This document shows, one piece after another, positions 8,778 through 16,824 of a stretch of DNA of 17,198 nucleotides (positions are counted from its first letter, which is position 1; each line of letters starts with the position of its first letter). The notes beneath the pieces are model-generated. The model saw only the letters and a list, made by a program, of their open reading frames with translations, did no database searches and was not told the DNA's origin. Both the position numbers and the translations under genes were made by a program. This DNA comes from Ectocarpus siliculosus (lineage: Eukaryota; Sar; Phaeophyceae; Ectocarpales; Ectocarpaceae): positions 308,318-325,515 of the forward strand of contig FN647857.1 of NCBI GenBank assembly GCA_000310025.1, written 5' to 3'.

Positions 8778-10640
8778 GCGTCTGCGACGACTGTTTTATC
8801 TCCAAGAACACCGTAGATTGATGCCTGATCGTATAGAGCACGCACAGTGCACGTTGTGGCCCAAATATTAGCGGAACTAGCTGGAATCAGAGCAGGGGTG
8901 GCGGTGCTGATCGAATAAGTGTGTGTGCATGAGGGGCCTTCTTAAGGGTTACGAAAGGGTGAGTTCCCGCGTATCCCAGCGAAAACTCCCTGCGATGTAT
9001 ATATTGTGGCCCCAAAATTGCGCTTGCGAGTGAAGCAGGCCTATGTCGCCGGGATAGAGCGTCTCGTGTGGTTAGCTGCAGGAGGCACGAGGAAATAGTA
9101 TTTGGTGGTGGGTAGAGTATTTAACGGTGCGGTAGAATATATATTGTGGATGGCGCGTGATGAATATCGTACTCTTGTTGTCATGAACGAGAATGCCGAA
9201 GCCCGAGTGATGGTGTTTGGCTAACACGAACGGGAGAGCTCCCGTGCTGGATCCCCTAGCGGTCTCTGGCCCTTCCGACGCTGCCGTACCTTACTCGGTG
9301 CCCGAAGGACCTACTGTACATCGGGCCTGGACAAGGTGTCAATCCAACGGCTATCGATGGAGAATCTACCCAGTTGCCGGGTCTTTACGCATCATTTGTT
9401 GTTGGGCTGAGAGGTTTCAGGTGGCACGGCCTCAGCTAGTGTTTTTTCTTTCAGCCGCGGGGGAAAGAGACTGAGAAGAGAGTCGAGGAATGAGACGCCC
9501 TAAGACGGAACGACGGATGAAAGCCGAAAGTCAAAATCTTGCCAGTGAGAATAGGGGGAGTGCCGTGAATCACAGAATAGCCAAGCCTTCCAGGTTTCGG
9601 CGGGTCTAGCCACCATGCTCAAAGGATCGATACAGGCACACTTACTTCTAGGCCTACCCGCTATCTATCACTTGTCAACACATGCATCGATAATATGTAC
9701 CCACATGCATGTAGCACGCACAAGGAAGGACGCTAGCATCCATCGTTTCTAATCCTGCTAAGGATTGGTTTCTGCTCCCAAAGCAATTAAAAAACAAGAA
9801 AATGTAGCCTAAGCGAACCGTTTTTTTTTAGGTCGCTTTTTCTATTTCGGTAGAGGTTTCTCTGACCCTCACGAAAGCTACGCGCACGAGATCTCGGCGG
9901 TGCCTTCGCGCGACCTAGACCTCGACTTCCGTCGCGGGGATTTTCAAACGAGGCGACACCGGTGCCCAAGCAAGCACGTTCTTTCACACGTTCGTGCATG
10001 GAGGAGCAAAAGTCGGTAGAGTTTGAAGGACCCGCGTCGTTGTGCGTGGAGAGAAAGGAGAGAGAGCCCCGATGTACCTCGAGTTCGAACACACACGGGT
10101 TCGGGAAAAAAATTCCTGATGTTTGCTTGTTTTCCAGGGAAAACTGTACAATATACTTTAACTCGTGCGGAGACATATTATGTGTGGTAGGGAAGAATGA
10201 GGTGTTTGAACGGGACAGTGAGACACCCAGCGATTCGCATGACGGCGGGATTGTTTCCCCATGGAGAGGTAGCTGTGCCTAGGGAAAGAGCAACATACTG
10301 GATGGCCCATGGCCGTCTCCCATCGCGAGAAACCACCGCCGATGTGGGTCCGATCAAAGACCTGCACCTAATCCCGGCGTCTCCTCGTGTTCGGAAAGGG
10401 ACAAATGGTCCTCACGGTCCTCACGGTCCTCACGGCAGGTACCACATAACATGGAGCACACGTCTCCATCATTAACACCACGAGGCCACCCCACCCCCGC
10501 AAAAATTGCAAAATATTTTTGGTTCGAGTGTTGTATTTTCGTTTCGCTGTCGCGCATAGGGCCTCTGGACACCGTTTGTCCCTTTCTCCCTAAACCTCAT
10601 GCCCTCGGCCACAGGAAACCCCGCCGAACAAGAAGCTGAG
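8778..10640. other. Convergent intergenic region, left part
   Basis: This stretch holds the presumed 3' UTR of the kinase gene and sequence without a recognisable gene. Open frames such as 9217-9474 (+), 9787-10176 (-) and 9962-10282 (+) lack domains, and some are mutually antisense. The 12-nt string TATATATTGTGG occurs at 8998-9009 and again at 9138-9149. A 9-bp triplet repeat is listed separately. No clear AATAAA was used to place the transcript end. Confidence 0.45.
10407..10434. repeat. Three-unit 9-bp tandem repeat (GGTCCTCAC)
   Basis: GGTCCTCAC is repeated three times directly after ACAAAT and followed by GGCAGG. It reads as Gly-Pro-His in one plus frame and Arg-Glu-Asp in a minus frame. 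Neither frame is otherwise supported as coding. Confidence 0.85.
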
Positions 10641-10664
10641 CACATCAACCAAGGGGGCGAAGGC

Positions 10665-10671
10665 TATAAAA
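10665..10671 (+). promoter_or_regulatory. Candidate TATA box (TATAAAA)
   Basis: The consensus TATAAAAG sits in GC-rich surroundings (GGGGGCGAAGGCTATAAAAG). Pyrimidine-rich, initiator-like sequence (CACTCTTCTATCTCT) starts about 25-30 nt downstream, and ATGs follow at 10712 and 10732. The second ATG has a good context (GAAATGGCC), but its frame stops after nine codons, while the first opens a frame to 11023 with no recognisable domain. This is a plausible core promoter for a short or spliced transcript between the two convergent genes. It is unproven. Confidence 0.35.
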
Positions 10672-10711
10672 GGACGCGGAGTGAGATCCAGCACTCTTCT
10701 ATCTCTAACAC

Positions 10712-11023
10712 ATGCACACAGAGAGTGCGAAATGGCCAACAACAAGAATCTGCCCGCCTAGGCTGCTCGACAGTGTCGCCGCGAAACAAAGTTTTATCTT
10801 TGTATTGTCCCCACCGACACGGGCTGGCACGACGGCAGAGGGGGGAAATCGCGGTAAATACCGTAAGAAGAATGCTTGCTTGTCAGGGGGGGAAATGGAC
10901 CGCGCATGTCTGAGCTCAAACAAAATTGTGACATCTCTGCACGCAGCCCTGAAAATGAAAAAAGCATCATGCAAGATGTTTGAAAGAGAGTGGGTGTGCT
11001 TGATTGCCCCAGCCAAGAAGTAA
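10712..11023 (+). other. Unsupported 103-codon frame downstream of the TATA box
   Basis: The frame begins MHTESAKWPTTRICPPRLLD and ends with a basic, Cys-containing segment (KKASCKMFEREWVCLIAPAKK is not a known motif). It is noted only because of its position about 40 nt after a consensus TATA box. An overlapping minus-strand frame (10705-11076) of similar length argues that openness here is not informative. Function is unknown, and it may be non-coding. Confidence 0.15.
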
Positions 11024-12010
11024 AAATACAGGCACAACGCCCCACGTATCAACGCCGAATCGGTCGTACATAGCACCCGTTCTGCAGAAATGCCGGATTG
11101 GCATCCACTCGTACATCCTCATGTGATCGCTAAACATAGCACAAAAAACAAGAATCACACACACATAACAGGGCCTACCCTCGCAAGAAAAACATCTACC
11201 AGCGTTCGATAAATATCAGCCCGGAGCGTTGGTTTACTCGGGGCACGCGGAAGTTCACCACCGCCTACCAGGTACTACACGAGGACGGCTTGCCGGCTGC
11301 AGTTCGCTCCCCAAACGTTGGCATTACTACGGCCTTCGAAAGCACGAAGCCTCCAAACGAAGGAACTTCTTTTGTTATCAAAACGTTCGCATTACTACGG
11401 CCTTCGAAAGCGCGAAGCCTCCAAACGAAAAACACTTCCTTGTTACTTACTGACATTCCAAAGGCATTCGTCTCACCATACACACGTGGACACCGAGATG
11501 TGCAACCCTACAAACAAATAACCGCATCAACAACCGCAGTGTTAACGGTAGGGAAGGAGAGACAGTCGAGGCCGGGTCAGGCCTTTAAGGGCAGACCAGG
11601 CGGAGCAACCACGTACAAGGTCGCCCCAAGTACACGTACATCACGTCACTCCCCCATGTGGACTACACAAGAAAAAACTACAGCACGTAACACATTGCTC
11701 CGCGTTTGCGAACGTCGAGCGGCCGCCATGCCCCACAGCCTTCACCCTGAAAATATCTACACACAAATGCTGTTTCAAGGTTTCGAACGCCCGGCACGGG
11801 TGATTGCGCGGCGCCTACAATAGTTTCGTCGCAACGACAAGGCAAATGACAACGTTTTCCAAAGCAGCCACTACCACGAAAAATTGATTTTATCCTTCCG
11901 CTTTTTAGGAGCGGCGGCGGCGCTGCAGTGGCGGCGGCGGCGGTAGCGGCAGCGGGGGCGGCGCTGGAGACACACTGCGAGTGCCGCAAGTCCAGCTGCT
12001 GCCAACCGAT
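11024..12010. other. Convergent intergenic region, right part
   Basis: Apart from the 68-bp duplication at 11313-11448 there is no recognisable gene. The minus-strand frame 11678-11989 lies just downstream of the EME1-like stop codon and has an Ala-rich start derived from a GCC/GCG repeat (about 11908-11960). It is most likely 3' UTR or flanking DNA of that gene. Confidence 0.45.
11313..11448. repeat. 68-bp tandem duplication (two copies)
   Basis: Copy 1 (11313-11380) and copy 2 (11381-11448) both start AAACGTT(G/C)GCATTACTACGG and share CCTTCGAAAGC(A/G)CGAAGCCTCC, then diverge mildly. Each unit has an imperfect internal inverted repeat around GGCCTTCG...CGAAGCC. The period of 68 is not a multiple of 3, so it does not give an in-frame protein repeat. 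Confidence 0.9.
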
Positions 12011-12244
12011 TCAATCGATAACGAAATCTCCGTCCTCCTGGGTGAAGAGTTCAAACACCCGCCGCGCGCACTTCCGCTGCTCCGAGCTGCTGCCCATCTT
12101 CCTCTGCAGCAGGCCGGCCCTATCCCCTTCTGGCACGGATGGGTCCGACAGGGCGGCCACCAGGTCGCGCGGGAGAGGGTAGTGCGCCGCGATCTCGACG
12201 GCCTTGTTGCCGCTCACGTGCTGCACTTGCTCGAGCATTCTCAC
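12011..12244 (-). CDS. EME1: EME1-like gene last exon: helix-hairpin-helix domain and stop
   Basis: The acceptor CAACAACAG (minus strand) precedes 12244, and the stop TGA is at 12013-12011. The exon encodes VRMLEQVQHVSGNKAVEIAA, HYPLPRDLVAALSDPS and, near the end, CARRVFELF. The pattern (LxQVxxVSxxKAxxIxxxYPxPxxL ... RRxxxLF) is the tandem HhH end of MUS81/EME1 proteins, which binds DNA and helps dimerise. The protein ends about 10 residues after RRVFELF, as expected for the family. Confidence 0.85.
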   Translation of the reverse strand: MRMLEQVQHVSGNKAVEIAAHYPLPRDLVAALSDPSVPEGDRAGLLQRKMGSSSEQRKCARRVFELFTQEDGDFVID

Positions 12245-13139
12245 CTGTTGTTGGCGGGTATACGCGGCATGAAAGACAAGTTTTGCAAAAAAAACAACTT
12301 TTCTGAGGCCAACATCCGAAAACGTGCATAGGTTTTGACAAGCACAACAGTTCTTCCGTACACAAGCACAGGTAAGGAAGGGTGTAGTATTATGTTATCG
12401 TCTTCGTGAGGCACGCCTCTTTCTTCATACGTGTCTTCGGTTACTTGGGGGGAGGGAGGTGGGAATGCCGTACATCGGGGAATGTTTGATGGCGGGGGGT
12501 TGTACTATACCGCTCGGATGCCCAATCGCCCAAGACTGCTGCAACAGCGTGATTGGCCCAGTTGGTGGTCCCAAGACGAGGAATCTTGTTCAACATACGT
12601 TTTCTCGGCGTAACTTCCCCGTGTCACAACACCGAAAAGTATTACATCCGACCTCCGTGTCGTCGGCGCAAGCTATTTCCACTCTAACAGGCCACAGAGA
12701 ATTTGACTGTCAAAGAACAGATGGAAAATGACGTTCTTCGGTTTTTTCCAGGTCTGTGGTATTCACCGACTCACCCAGGTGTCCATGAGTTCTTTCTCCT
12801 TCTCGGGGAACCGCTCGGACCCTCTCGCCTCGGTCTTGCTCCGAGCGACGCAGTGGAGCTCCGTCACATCATCCTTTGACATCGACGAGAGCAATCAACA
12901 ACGAATTCATTGCGCACACGCAGCAGGTCACGTTCGTGAACTTTTCAGAAAAGGACCATGAAAAAGCGTGTTTCGTTTGCTTTGGAAGCACCCGAAGAAA
13001 GTCCAAGAACGGAATAAAAGGATATCATGCTCCAGGGTTCACTTTGGATTCCACGCTGGACGAGAGGACTGGCGCCGGTCGTCGCGAGAAGGGTTCCTTG
13101 TTTTTTATGTTGAAATTTCGTGTGAAGACGATTCTGTGA

Positions 13140-13184
<45 letters not shown>

Positions 13185-16100
13185 TACACGCGAGGCCGGC
13201 AGGCAGTTCCCATCACATGGGAGGTTTCAAACGCAAGAAAGAAGCGCAGATGCACCAGTAGGACAGCCTTGTTTTAAACAACGTGAATAAGCCCAAACAA
13301 GCGCAAATAGTCTTGCGCGCTACAATAATCTTCTCGCCTTGTAGGGCATGCTCGAGAGAGACTTGGTGAGGTCCCAGAGGTACTGGCCGGTCTCCTCGCT
13401 GTTCTTGGTAAGCCGAGTCTCCACTTCCTGCCGAGCAAAACAACAACAACAAAAAGACGCACGAAATCAGCGAGCACCCACCCCGTTCAGGCCGACAAAA
13501 GAGGAGAGAGGAGACAGACGTGGTCCGCAGCAAACCAGGAAATTGAAAAGTGCCGCACGGCACTCACGCCAACGATTGTGACTCTCCGTCATCCCCCCCC
13601 CCCCTCTCTTTGACCGTTCAGGACACCACCTTACGCGTTGAACAAAACATGGAGCATGCAATTAATATTCAATGCACGCACGAAAAAAAACTACAAGATC
13701 ATATACGCTGCGCGGCTATCGCCACCCATCCCCCGGATCTTTCCGTCCACCACAGGGAAAGGCCACACGCCTTTCCTTTTACCCCGCAGTTTTCGAAGCC
13801 GGGAACGCCTTTGGGGGGGAAGGGAAGGATATACAAGCCTGTGAAACTGCATACCACGAGCAAGAGCGAGAGCGGGAAATCTAGCCCCTCCCCACCTTGT
13901 GGATGAGGAGCCAGCACTGCGCGTCCTCGAACTCGTCGTCTCTCGCGCATCGTCCGGCGGGCCCCTTGCCATTGCCGCTGCTGCTGCTGCTGGTCCCCGC
14001 CGAAACAGGCAAACATCAAGCACACAAAAGGTGGGGCACCCGAGCCATCATCATCGCCATCATCAGCAGCAGCAGTACAGCAGTGGCAACACAGAAAGAA
14101 GAAAGACAAAAGAAACGCCAACAGATCGGAAGAAACGAAGGATGTTTAAATCCGGTTGGGGTGTGTACATCCCGGTCTCCCCACGCTGAGATATAACTAC
14201 ACAAATTATTGGTTCCCGAGCTGACAACCACACCACCAAACACAGCAGTGCCTAAATAGCCACTACGGTACTGCTGCTGTTGCTGTTTACAAAAAAAAAA
14301 CTGCACCTACCTATGCGCCGAGGCGGCCCACCGCTTGTCTATGGCGGCCTTCGCCCCCTCAAGAACGAGCACCAAGCGACTGAATCCCGCGGCCGATGAT
14401 CTACGACGGCAAGGGCAGAGCACCGCATCCGAGAAATCGCGAGAGAAAGGGGGGGGAGGGGGGGGAGGGGGGTCAGATGTGGACAAAATGTGTTGTTGTT
14501 TCGATCTTGCCTCAATATTTAACTTACGAGCTAATCTCTATCGAAGATGCGAAGAGGGCTCGGGGGGGAGTGTCGAACCGCAATAATACCACACGGAATC
14601 CCAAGCAAACCAAGAAAAACTAGCAGCTTCCACACTGCTGTCCTTCGAGGACAACACCACATTCCTGTCCATAACAGCGTCGTGCAGCTCCTCCTTGCTC
14701 ATCATTCCCAACAAGTCTATTCCTATCAGCGTGAGTATCGTACCGAACCGTACCGCACTGCGCCTGTACCCCACCGTACCATACCGTACCGAACCGCACC
14801 CCGCCGAACCGTGCCGTACCGCACCGCGCCGAAGCATACCGCATCATACCGAACCGTGCCGAACCGTACCGTATCATACTGTACCGTATCATATCGTACC
14901 GTACTGAACCGGAAAGGAGGCGAACTGTTATGTGCGGGAAAATCCCGAGGAGTAACCGCTACTCGAACACCCGGCTCATATCCACGAACATATTTCGTCC
15001 AACAAGCTCCCTCCCCCTTTCTGGACTGAGTCAACCCCGACTACCAAGATAAGGGGGGGGGGGAAGGGTCCCGGTGCTTACGGTCTTGATACCCCCTCCC
15101 CCCCCTTCGACCGGTCGCCGATGAGAGCTGCTGTTCCAACACCACACACCTAATGCCGTCCACGAACTGACCCAGACCCCGGAACAAGTCGCTGCCGCCG
15201 CCGCCGCCGCCGTCTCCGGGACCCCGGCCCCCCGCTCCCGGACGGCCTAGTCGGTCGAGCAGAGTCTCTGGTGGCACGACGACGACGAGAATGTCCAGCG
15301 TCTGCACCCCGGGGCCAGAAACCGCCGCCCCTCCGTCCAGATGCGCTGGATAGTTACATACATCCGCCGAGGGTGGTCATCGAGAGAGAGCACAAGTGAC
15401 GGTGTTGAATGTATATGGGTTGGTGGGGAGAAAGCCGGGCTGTAGAATGGTAAAAGGTAGAGCCAAGCAATGTAGAAAGAAAAACTACGGGATTAGCTTT
15501 GTGTAACGAGCGAACAGCAGAGATACGGCGGTGGGGAGAAGGGACGGGTTCGCAACAAGCTTCGTGAGATCACAAAGGCTATTCGAGCCCGCCCGAAGGT
15601 TATCATGCTCTTCACTTGTCGGGGGCAAGTCTACTGGCAGATACGGTGGGATGCCTGAGAGCACGTTTGGACACCGGCTGAACCGCATTCCCAAGAGCTT
15701 GTTGTACGTCACTCCCCTGTTCGCAGTGGTGGTGGTGGTGGTGGGTCAAAAGCAATCGTCGGCATGGGGCCCGGCTGATGCCCTCAAGAGTATGAGCGTT
15801 TTATCAACACGCCATGCTCCACCCCTCCCCTCACCCTCTCCCCCTTTCCTGAGCTCCTTCCGTCAGTCCGAACGACTGCCCATCCCTCTGTCCGTGTGTC
15901 AGTCTGCCTGCAGGTCTGCCTGGCGAACTGTCTCTCTCTGTCCATTTATTTGTCTGTCTGTCTGTCTGTCTGTCCGCCTGTCTGTCTATCTGTCTGTTCT
16001 GTCTACCTGTCTATCTGTCTGTTCTGTCTACCTGTCTATCCGTCTGTACGCCGGCCAGCCCATCTGCTTCCCTGCACATCAGCCTGTCTGCTCGTCTATG

Positions 16101-16340
16101 TCTCGATATCTACGCCTGCCTGCCTATCTACCCATCCATCTGCCAGTCTCGTGCGGTTTCTTCCCCCTTCCTACCGCACCTCGTCGAGTCCACCAGACCG
16201 CCCCAGCGGCCCCGCAGTCGCCAGGGGCCACCATGAACTTTTCCTTGTGGCCTTGCTGTTCGGCCGCTCCGGCGCGAGCGCGGGCGTTGCGGGCGCTGTC
16301 AAAGAAGTGTCGTTCCATCACGCAAGCCACCTCCTCGTCC
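12011..16340 (-). CDS. EME1: Spliced EME1-like gene (non-catalytic MUS81 partner, XPF family), 5' end incomplete
   Basis: The minus-strand exons are 16340-16180, 15345-15082, 14722-about 14590, 14379-14311, 13989-13896, 13427-13338, 12873-12775 and 12244-12011, and all checked junctions keep phase. The product reads in XPF/MUS81-family order. A first nuclease-core strand (LDILVVVVPPETLLDRL) is followed by a Gly insert, a helix (DLFRGLGQFVDGI), a second strand (LVLVLEGAKAAIDKRW), FEDAQCWLLIHK, a helix (EETGQYLWDLTKSLSSMPYK) and a C-terminal HhH unit (MLEQVQHVSGNKAVEIAAHY). No GDxxW or ERKxxxD catalytic motif is visible, which favours EME1 over MUS81 or XPF. By homology it would pair with MUS81 to cut branched DNA during recombination and fork repair in the nucleus. 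The N-terminal half normally present in EME1 is missing here, so exons probably lie beyond 16340. Confidence 0.72.
12245..12774 (-). other. EME1-like gene last intron
   Basis: This is a 530-nt intron with a GTGAGT donor (minus strand) and a CAACAACAG acceptor. No gene was seen in it. The plus-strand frames here (for example 12459-12731) have no domain. Confidence 0.7.
12775..12873 (-). CDS. EME1: EME1-like gene exon: linker between nuclease-like core and HhH
   Basis: This is a 33-codon exon, phase 0 at both ends, encoding DDVTELHCVARSKTEARGSE through EKEKELMDTW. The donor TGG|GTGAGT is strong, and the acceptor is TGTCAAAG. It joins PYK of the previous exon to VRMLEQVQ of the next with the spacing expected in EME1 proteins between the LTxxLxxxxYK helix and the HhH unit. 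It is too short to be seen as an ORF. Confidence 0.75.
12874..13337 (-). other. EME1-like gene intron with apparent GC donor; contains CAGG repeat
   Basis: The upstream exon would end at PYK with AAG|GCGAGA, a GC donor, because the only nearby GT (ATT|GTAGCG) gives a phase that runs at once into a stop in the next exon. The intron carries the CAGG microsatellite. Confidence 0.55.
13141..13184. repeat. (CAGG)11 microsatellite
   Basis: Eleven perfect CAGG units make up 44 bp, inside an intron of the EME1-like gene. A degenerate GGCAGGCAG follows at about 13197. Confidence 0.95.
13338..13427 (-). CDS. EME1: EME1-like gene exon: nuclease-core C-terminal helix
   Basis: This 30-codon exon encodes EVETRLTKNSEETGQYLWDL, then TKSLSSMPYK. 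This is the family's strand plus helix (V..V..S.EE...YL..LTKSL...PYK) after the central core. The acceptor is TTGCTCGGCAG (minus strand), phase 0. The 3' border AAG|GC looks like a GC donor. Confidence 0.75.
13428..13895 (-). other. EME1-like gene intron
   Basis: This is a 468-nt intron with an AAG|GTGGGG donor and a CGGCAG acceptor on the minus strand. It has a C run at about 13593-13602 and an A run at about 13683-13690. No gene was recognised. Confidence 0.65.
13896..13989 (-). CDS. EME1: EME1-like gene exon: Ser/Gly linker and FEDAQCWLLIHK
   Basis: The exon begins with one base completing AGC, then a short Ser run encoded by AGC repeats, GNGKGPAGRCARDDEFEDAQ and CWLLIHK. FEDAQCWLLIH fits the family segment just before the LTKSL helix (the 'L..AL..L.I' position). 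Because the acceptor lies in a CAG repeat, its exact base is ambiguous by multiples of three. Confidence 0.7.
14311..14379 (-). CDS. EME1: EME1-like gene exon: central beta strand (LVLVLEGAK)
   Basis: The exon encodes RLVLVLEGAKAAIDKRWAA, then SAH plus two bases. LVLEG matches the conserved xxYLIEG strand of XPF-family nuclease folds. The donor CATAG|GTAGGT is good. The acceptor is taken as GGATTCAG before 14379. A CGTAG about 20 nt upstream gives the same phase and a slightly longer exon. Confidence 0.75.
14590..14722 (-). CDS. EME1: EME1-like gene exon with unresolved 3' end
   Basis: The acceptor GCTGATAG precedes 14722, and its phase matches the previous exon (C+GA gives Arg). The exon reads IDLLGMMSKEELHDAVMDRN, then VVLSSKDSSVEAAS. 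The next exon needs phase 2 here. TG|GTATTA at 14590 satisfies this but is a weak donor, and a perfect GTAAGT near 14531 lies beyond an in-frame stop. Treat the 14590 border as provisional. Confidence 0.5.
14723..15081 (-). other. EME1-like gene intron filled by pentamer satellite
   Basis: This 359-nt intron has a strong GTAAGC donor (minus strand, 15081-15076). About half of it is the ACCGN array, which reaches to within about 20 nt of the acceptor and leaves no pyrimidine tract there. Confidence 0.65.
14741..14911. repeat. Degenerate ACCGN pentanucleotide array
   Basis: About 170 bp of variants of TACCG/AACCG/CACCG/ATACC in 5- and 10-bp steps (for example TACCGAACCG and GTACCGTATC). Units drift but keep the period. 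It reads as Arg/Thr/Tyr/Pro-rich nonsense in all frames, which explains the long spurious open frames on both strands. Confidence 0.95.
15082..15345 (-). CDS. EME1: EME1-like gene exon: first nuclease-core strand and Gly-rich insertion
   Basis: The acceptor TAACTATCCAG precedes 15345, and the donor C|GTAAGC is strong. The exon encodes AHLDGGAAVSGPGVQTLDIL, VVVVPPETLLDRL, a Gly/Pro-rich run (about 15190-15245) and DLFRGLGQFVDGIRCVVLEQ. LDILVVVVPPE corresponds to the hydrophobic first strand of the EME1 core (LLVIPAEDF-like in plants). No acidic GD or ERK motif is present. The Gly-rich run is an insertion within the helix-loop. Confidence 0.75.
15346..16179 (-). other. EME1-like gene intron with TGTC satellite
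   Basis: This 834-nt intron has a weaker GTGCGG donor (minus strand) and a CTATCCAG acceptor. It carries the TGTC array and a (GGT)n run at about 15726-15744. The 276-codon plus-strand frame across it consists largely of repeat translation. Confidence 0.6.
15949..16036. repeat. TGTC/TGTCTA tetranucleotide array
   Basis: The core is five perfect TGTC units from 15951, followed by interrupted TGTCTA units. A block around CTGTCTACCTGTCTATC is duplicated in tandem. Degenerate CTGTC/CTGCC sequence flanks it from about 15886 to 16145. Confidence 0.9.
16180..16340 (-). CDS. EME1: EME1-like gene most 5' supported exon
   Basis: The acceptor GAAATTTCAG (minus strand) precedes 16340. The exon encodes DEEVACVMERHFFDSARNAR, then ARAGAAEQQGHKEKFMVAPG and DCGAAGAVWWTRR. 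The phase-1 end joins the LDILVVVV exon (G+CG gives Ala). The VWWTRR end fits the segment that precedes the nuclease core in plant-type EME1 (a short '..S(I/V)VW..' motif). The exon is not an obvious start: no ATG sits at its head, so at least one further 5' exon is needed. Confidence 0.6.
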
Positions 16341-16392
16341 CTGAAATTTCCACGCGCCTAATAAAACCACCACGGGGAGGGGGGGGGTGTAC

Positions 16393-16436
16393 TCATAGTC
16401 GTGCATGCCGTAGTCGTTAGACCATTGACCTCGCAT
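16393..16436 (-). CDS. Possible first exon of the EME1-like gene (tentative)
   Basis: ATG at 16436 reads MRGQWSNDYGMHDYE and ends with two bases before GTACAC. This matches the phase needed by the exon starting at 16340 and would give ...HDYE|DEEVACV. The implied intron would be only 52 nt with a poor donor, and the protein would lack the usual EME1 N-terminus. It is a weak alternative to a more distant 5' exon. Confidence 0.2.
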
Positions 16437-16776
16437 CCCTACAAAGCCGGGACGGAGCACGCCGGGTTCTCACCGGACCAGGCTCTCACATCACCAAGCG
16501 CGAAGCGCCGTGAGGTATTTGGCGAGTCGCATGAAGGGTGAGCTGCATCCTGCTAAGGGTGTTCGGCATCTTGTGCTTACTTCCTTGCGTACGGATGACA
16601 GCTACGTATGACTTAGTTTATTTTCTGGTGTTTTCACATCCAGAGACAGTTGTAAGCACTGTGTAACTGCCTCGAGGATGCTTGACCAATTTAACACAAC
16701 GTGGTGCGATCATCCCCCGTTGCGCGGAGTGAGGTTTCTCCACCCCGCACGACATGATCTACTCGACCACCATTAT

Positions 16777-16824
16777 GGTTACCGCCAAAAAAAAAAACGA
16801 GGTAAAAAAAAAAACCCGGTAACC
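16777..16824. repeat. Inverted repeat with two A tracts (GGTTACCG ... CGGTAACC)
   Basis: GGTTACCG and its exact complement CGGTAACC enclose about 32 nt containing two A11-type runs separated by CGAGGT. A TTCAC-GAA-GTGAA hairpin follows at about 16836-16848. The structure could fold as a stem-loop on either strand and resembles a small non-autonomous element. I could not identify target-site duplications. Confidence 0.6.

Noticed and set aside
14547-15029. 160-codon plus-strand open frame and its minus-strand counterparts
   Set aside because: They owe their length to the ACCGN array, giving Arg/Thr/Tyr/Pro repeats on one strand and Gly/Val/Arg/Tyr on the other.
12011-16340. MUS81 or XPF as identity of the minus-strand gene
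   Set aside because: No GDxxW or ERKxxxD signature precedes the LVLEG strand, and the exon before it (MSKEELHDAVMD) does not resemble the catalytic segment. EME1 fits better, though a missed catalytic exon is not fully excluded.
15531-16361. 276-codon plus-strand open frame
   Set aside because: Much of it translates the TGTC repeat into Cys/Leu/Ser/Val strings, and it overlaps in antisense the in-phase EME1-like exon at 16180-16340.
16430-16520. tRNA-like GC-rich stretch with GGGTTCTC
   Set aside because: The T-loop consensus (GGTTCGAnnCC) and a foldable acceptor stem are absent.
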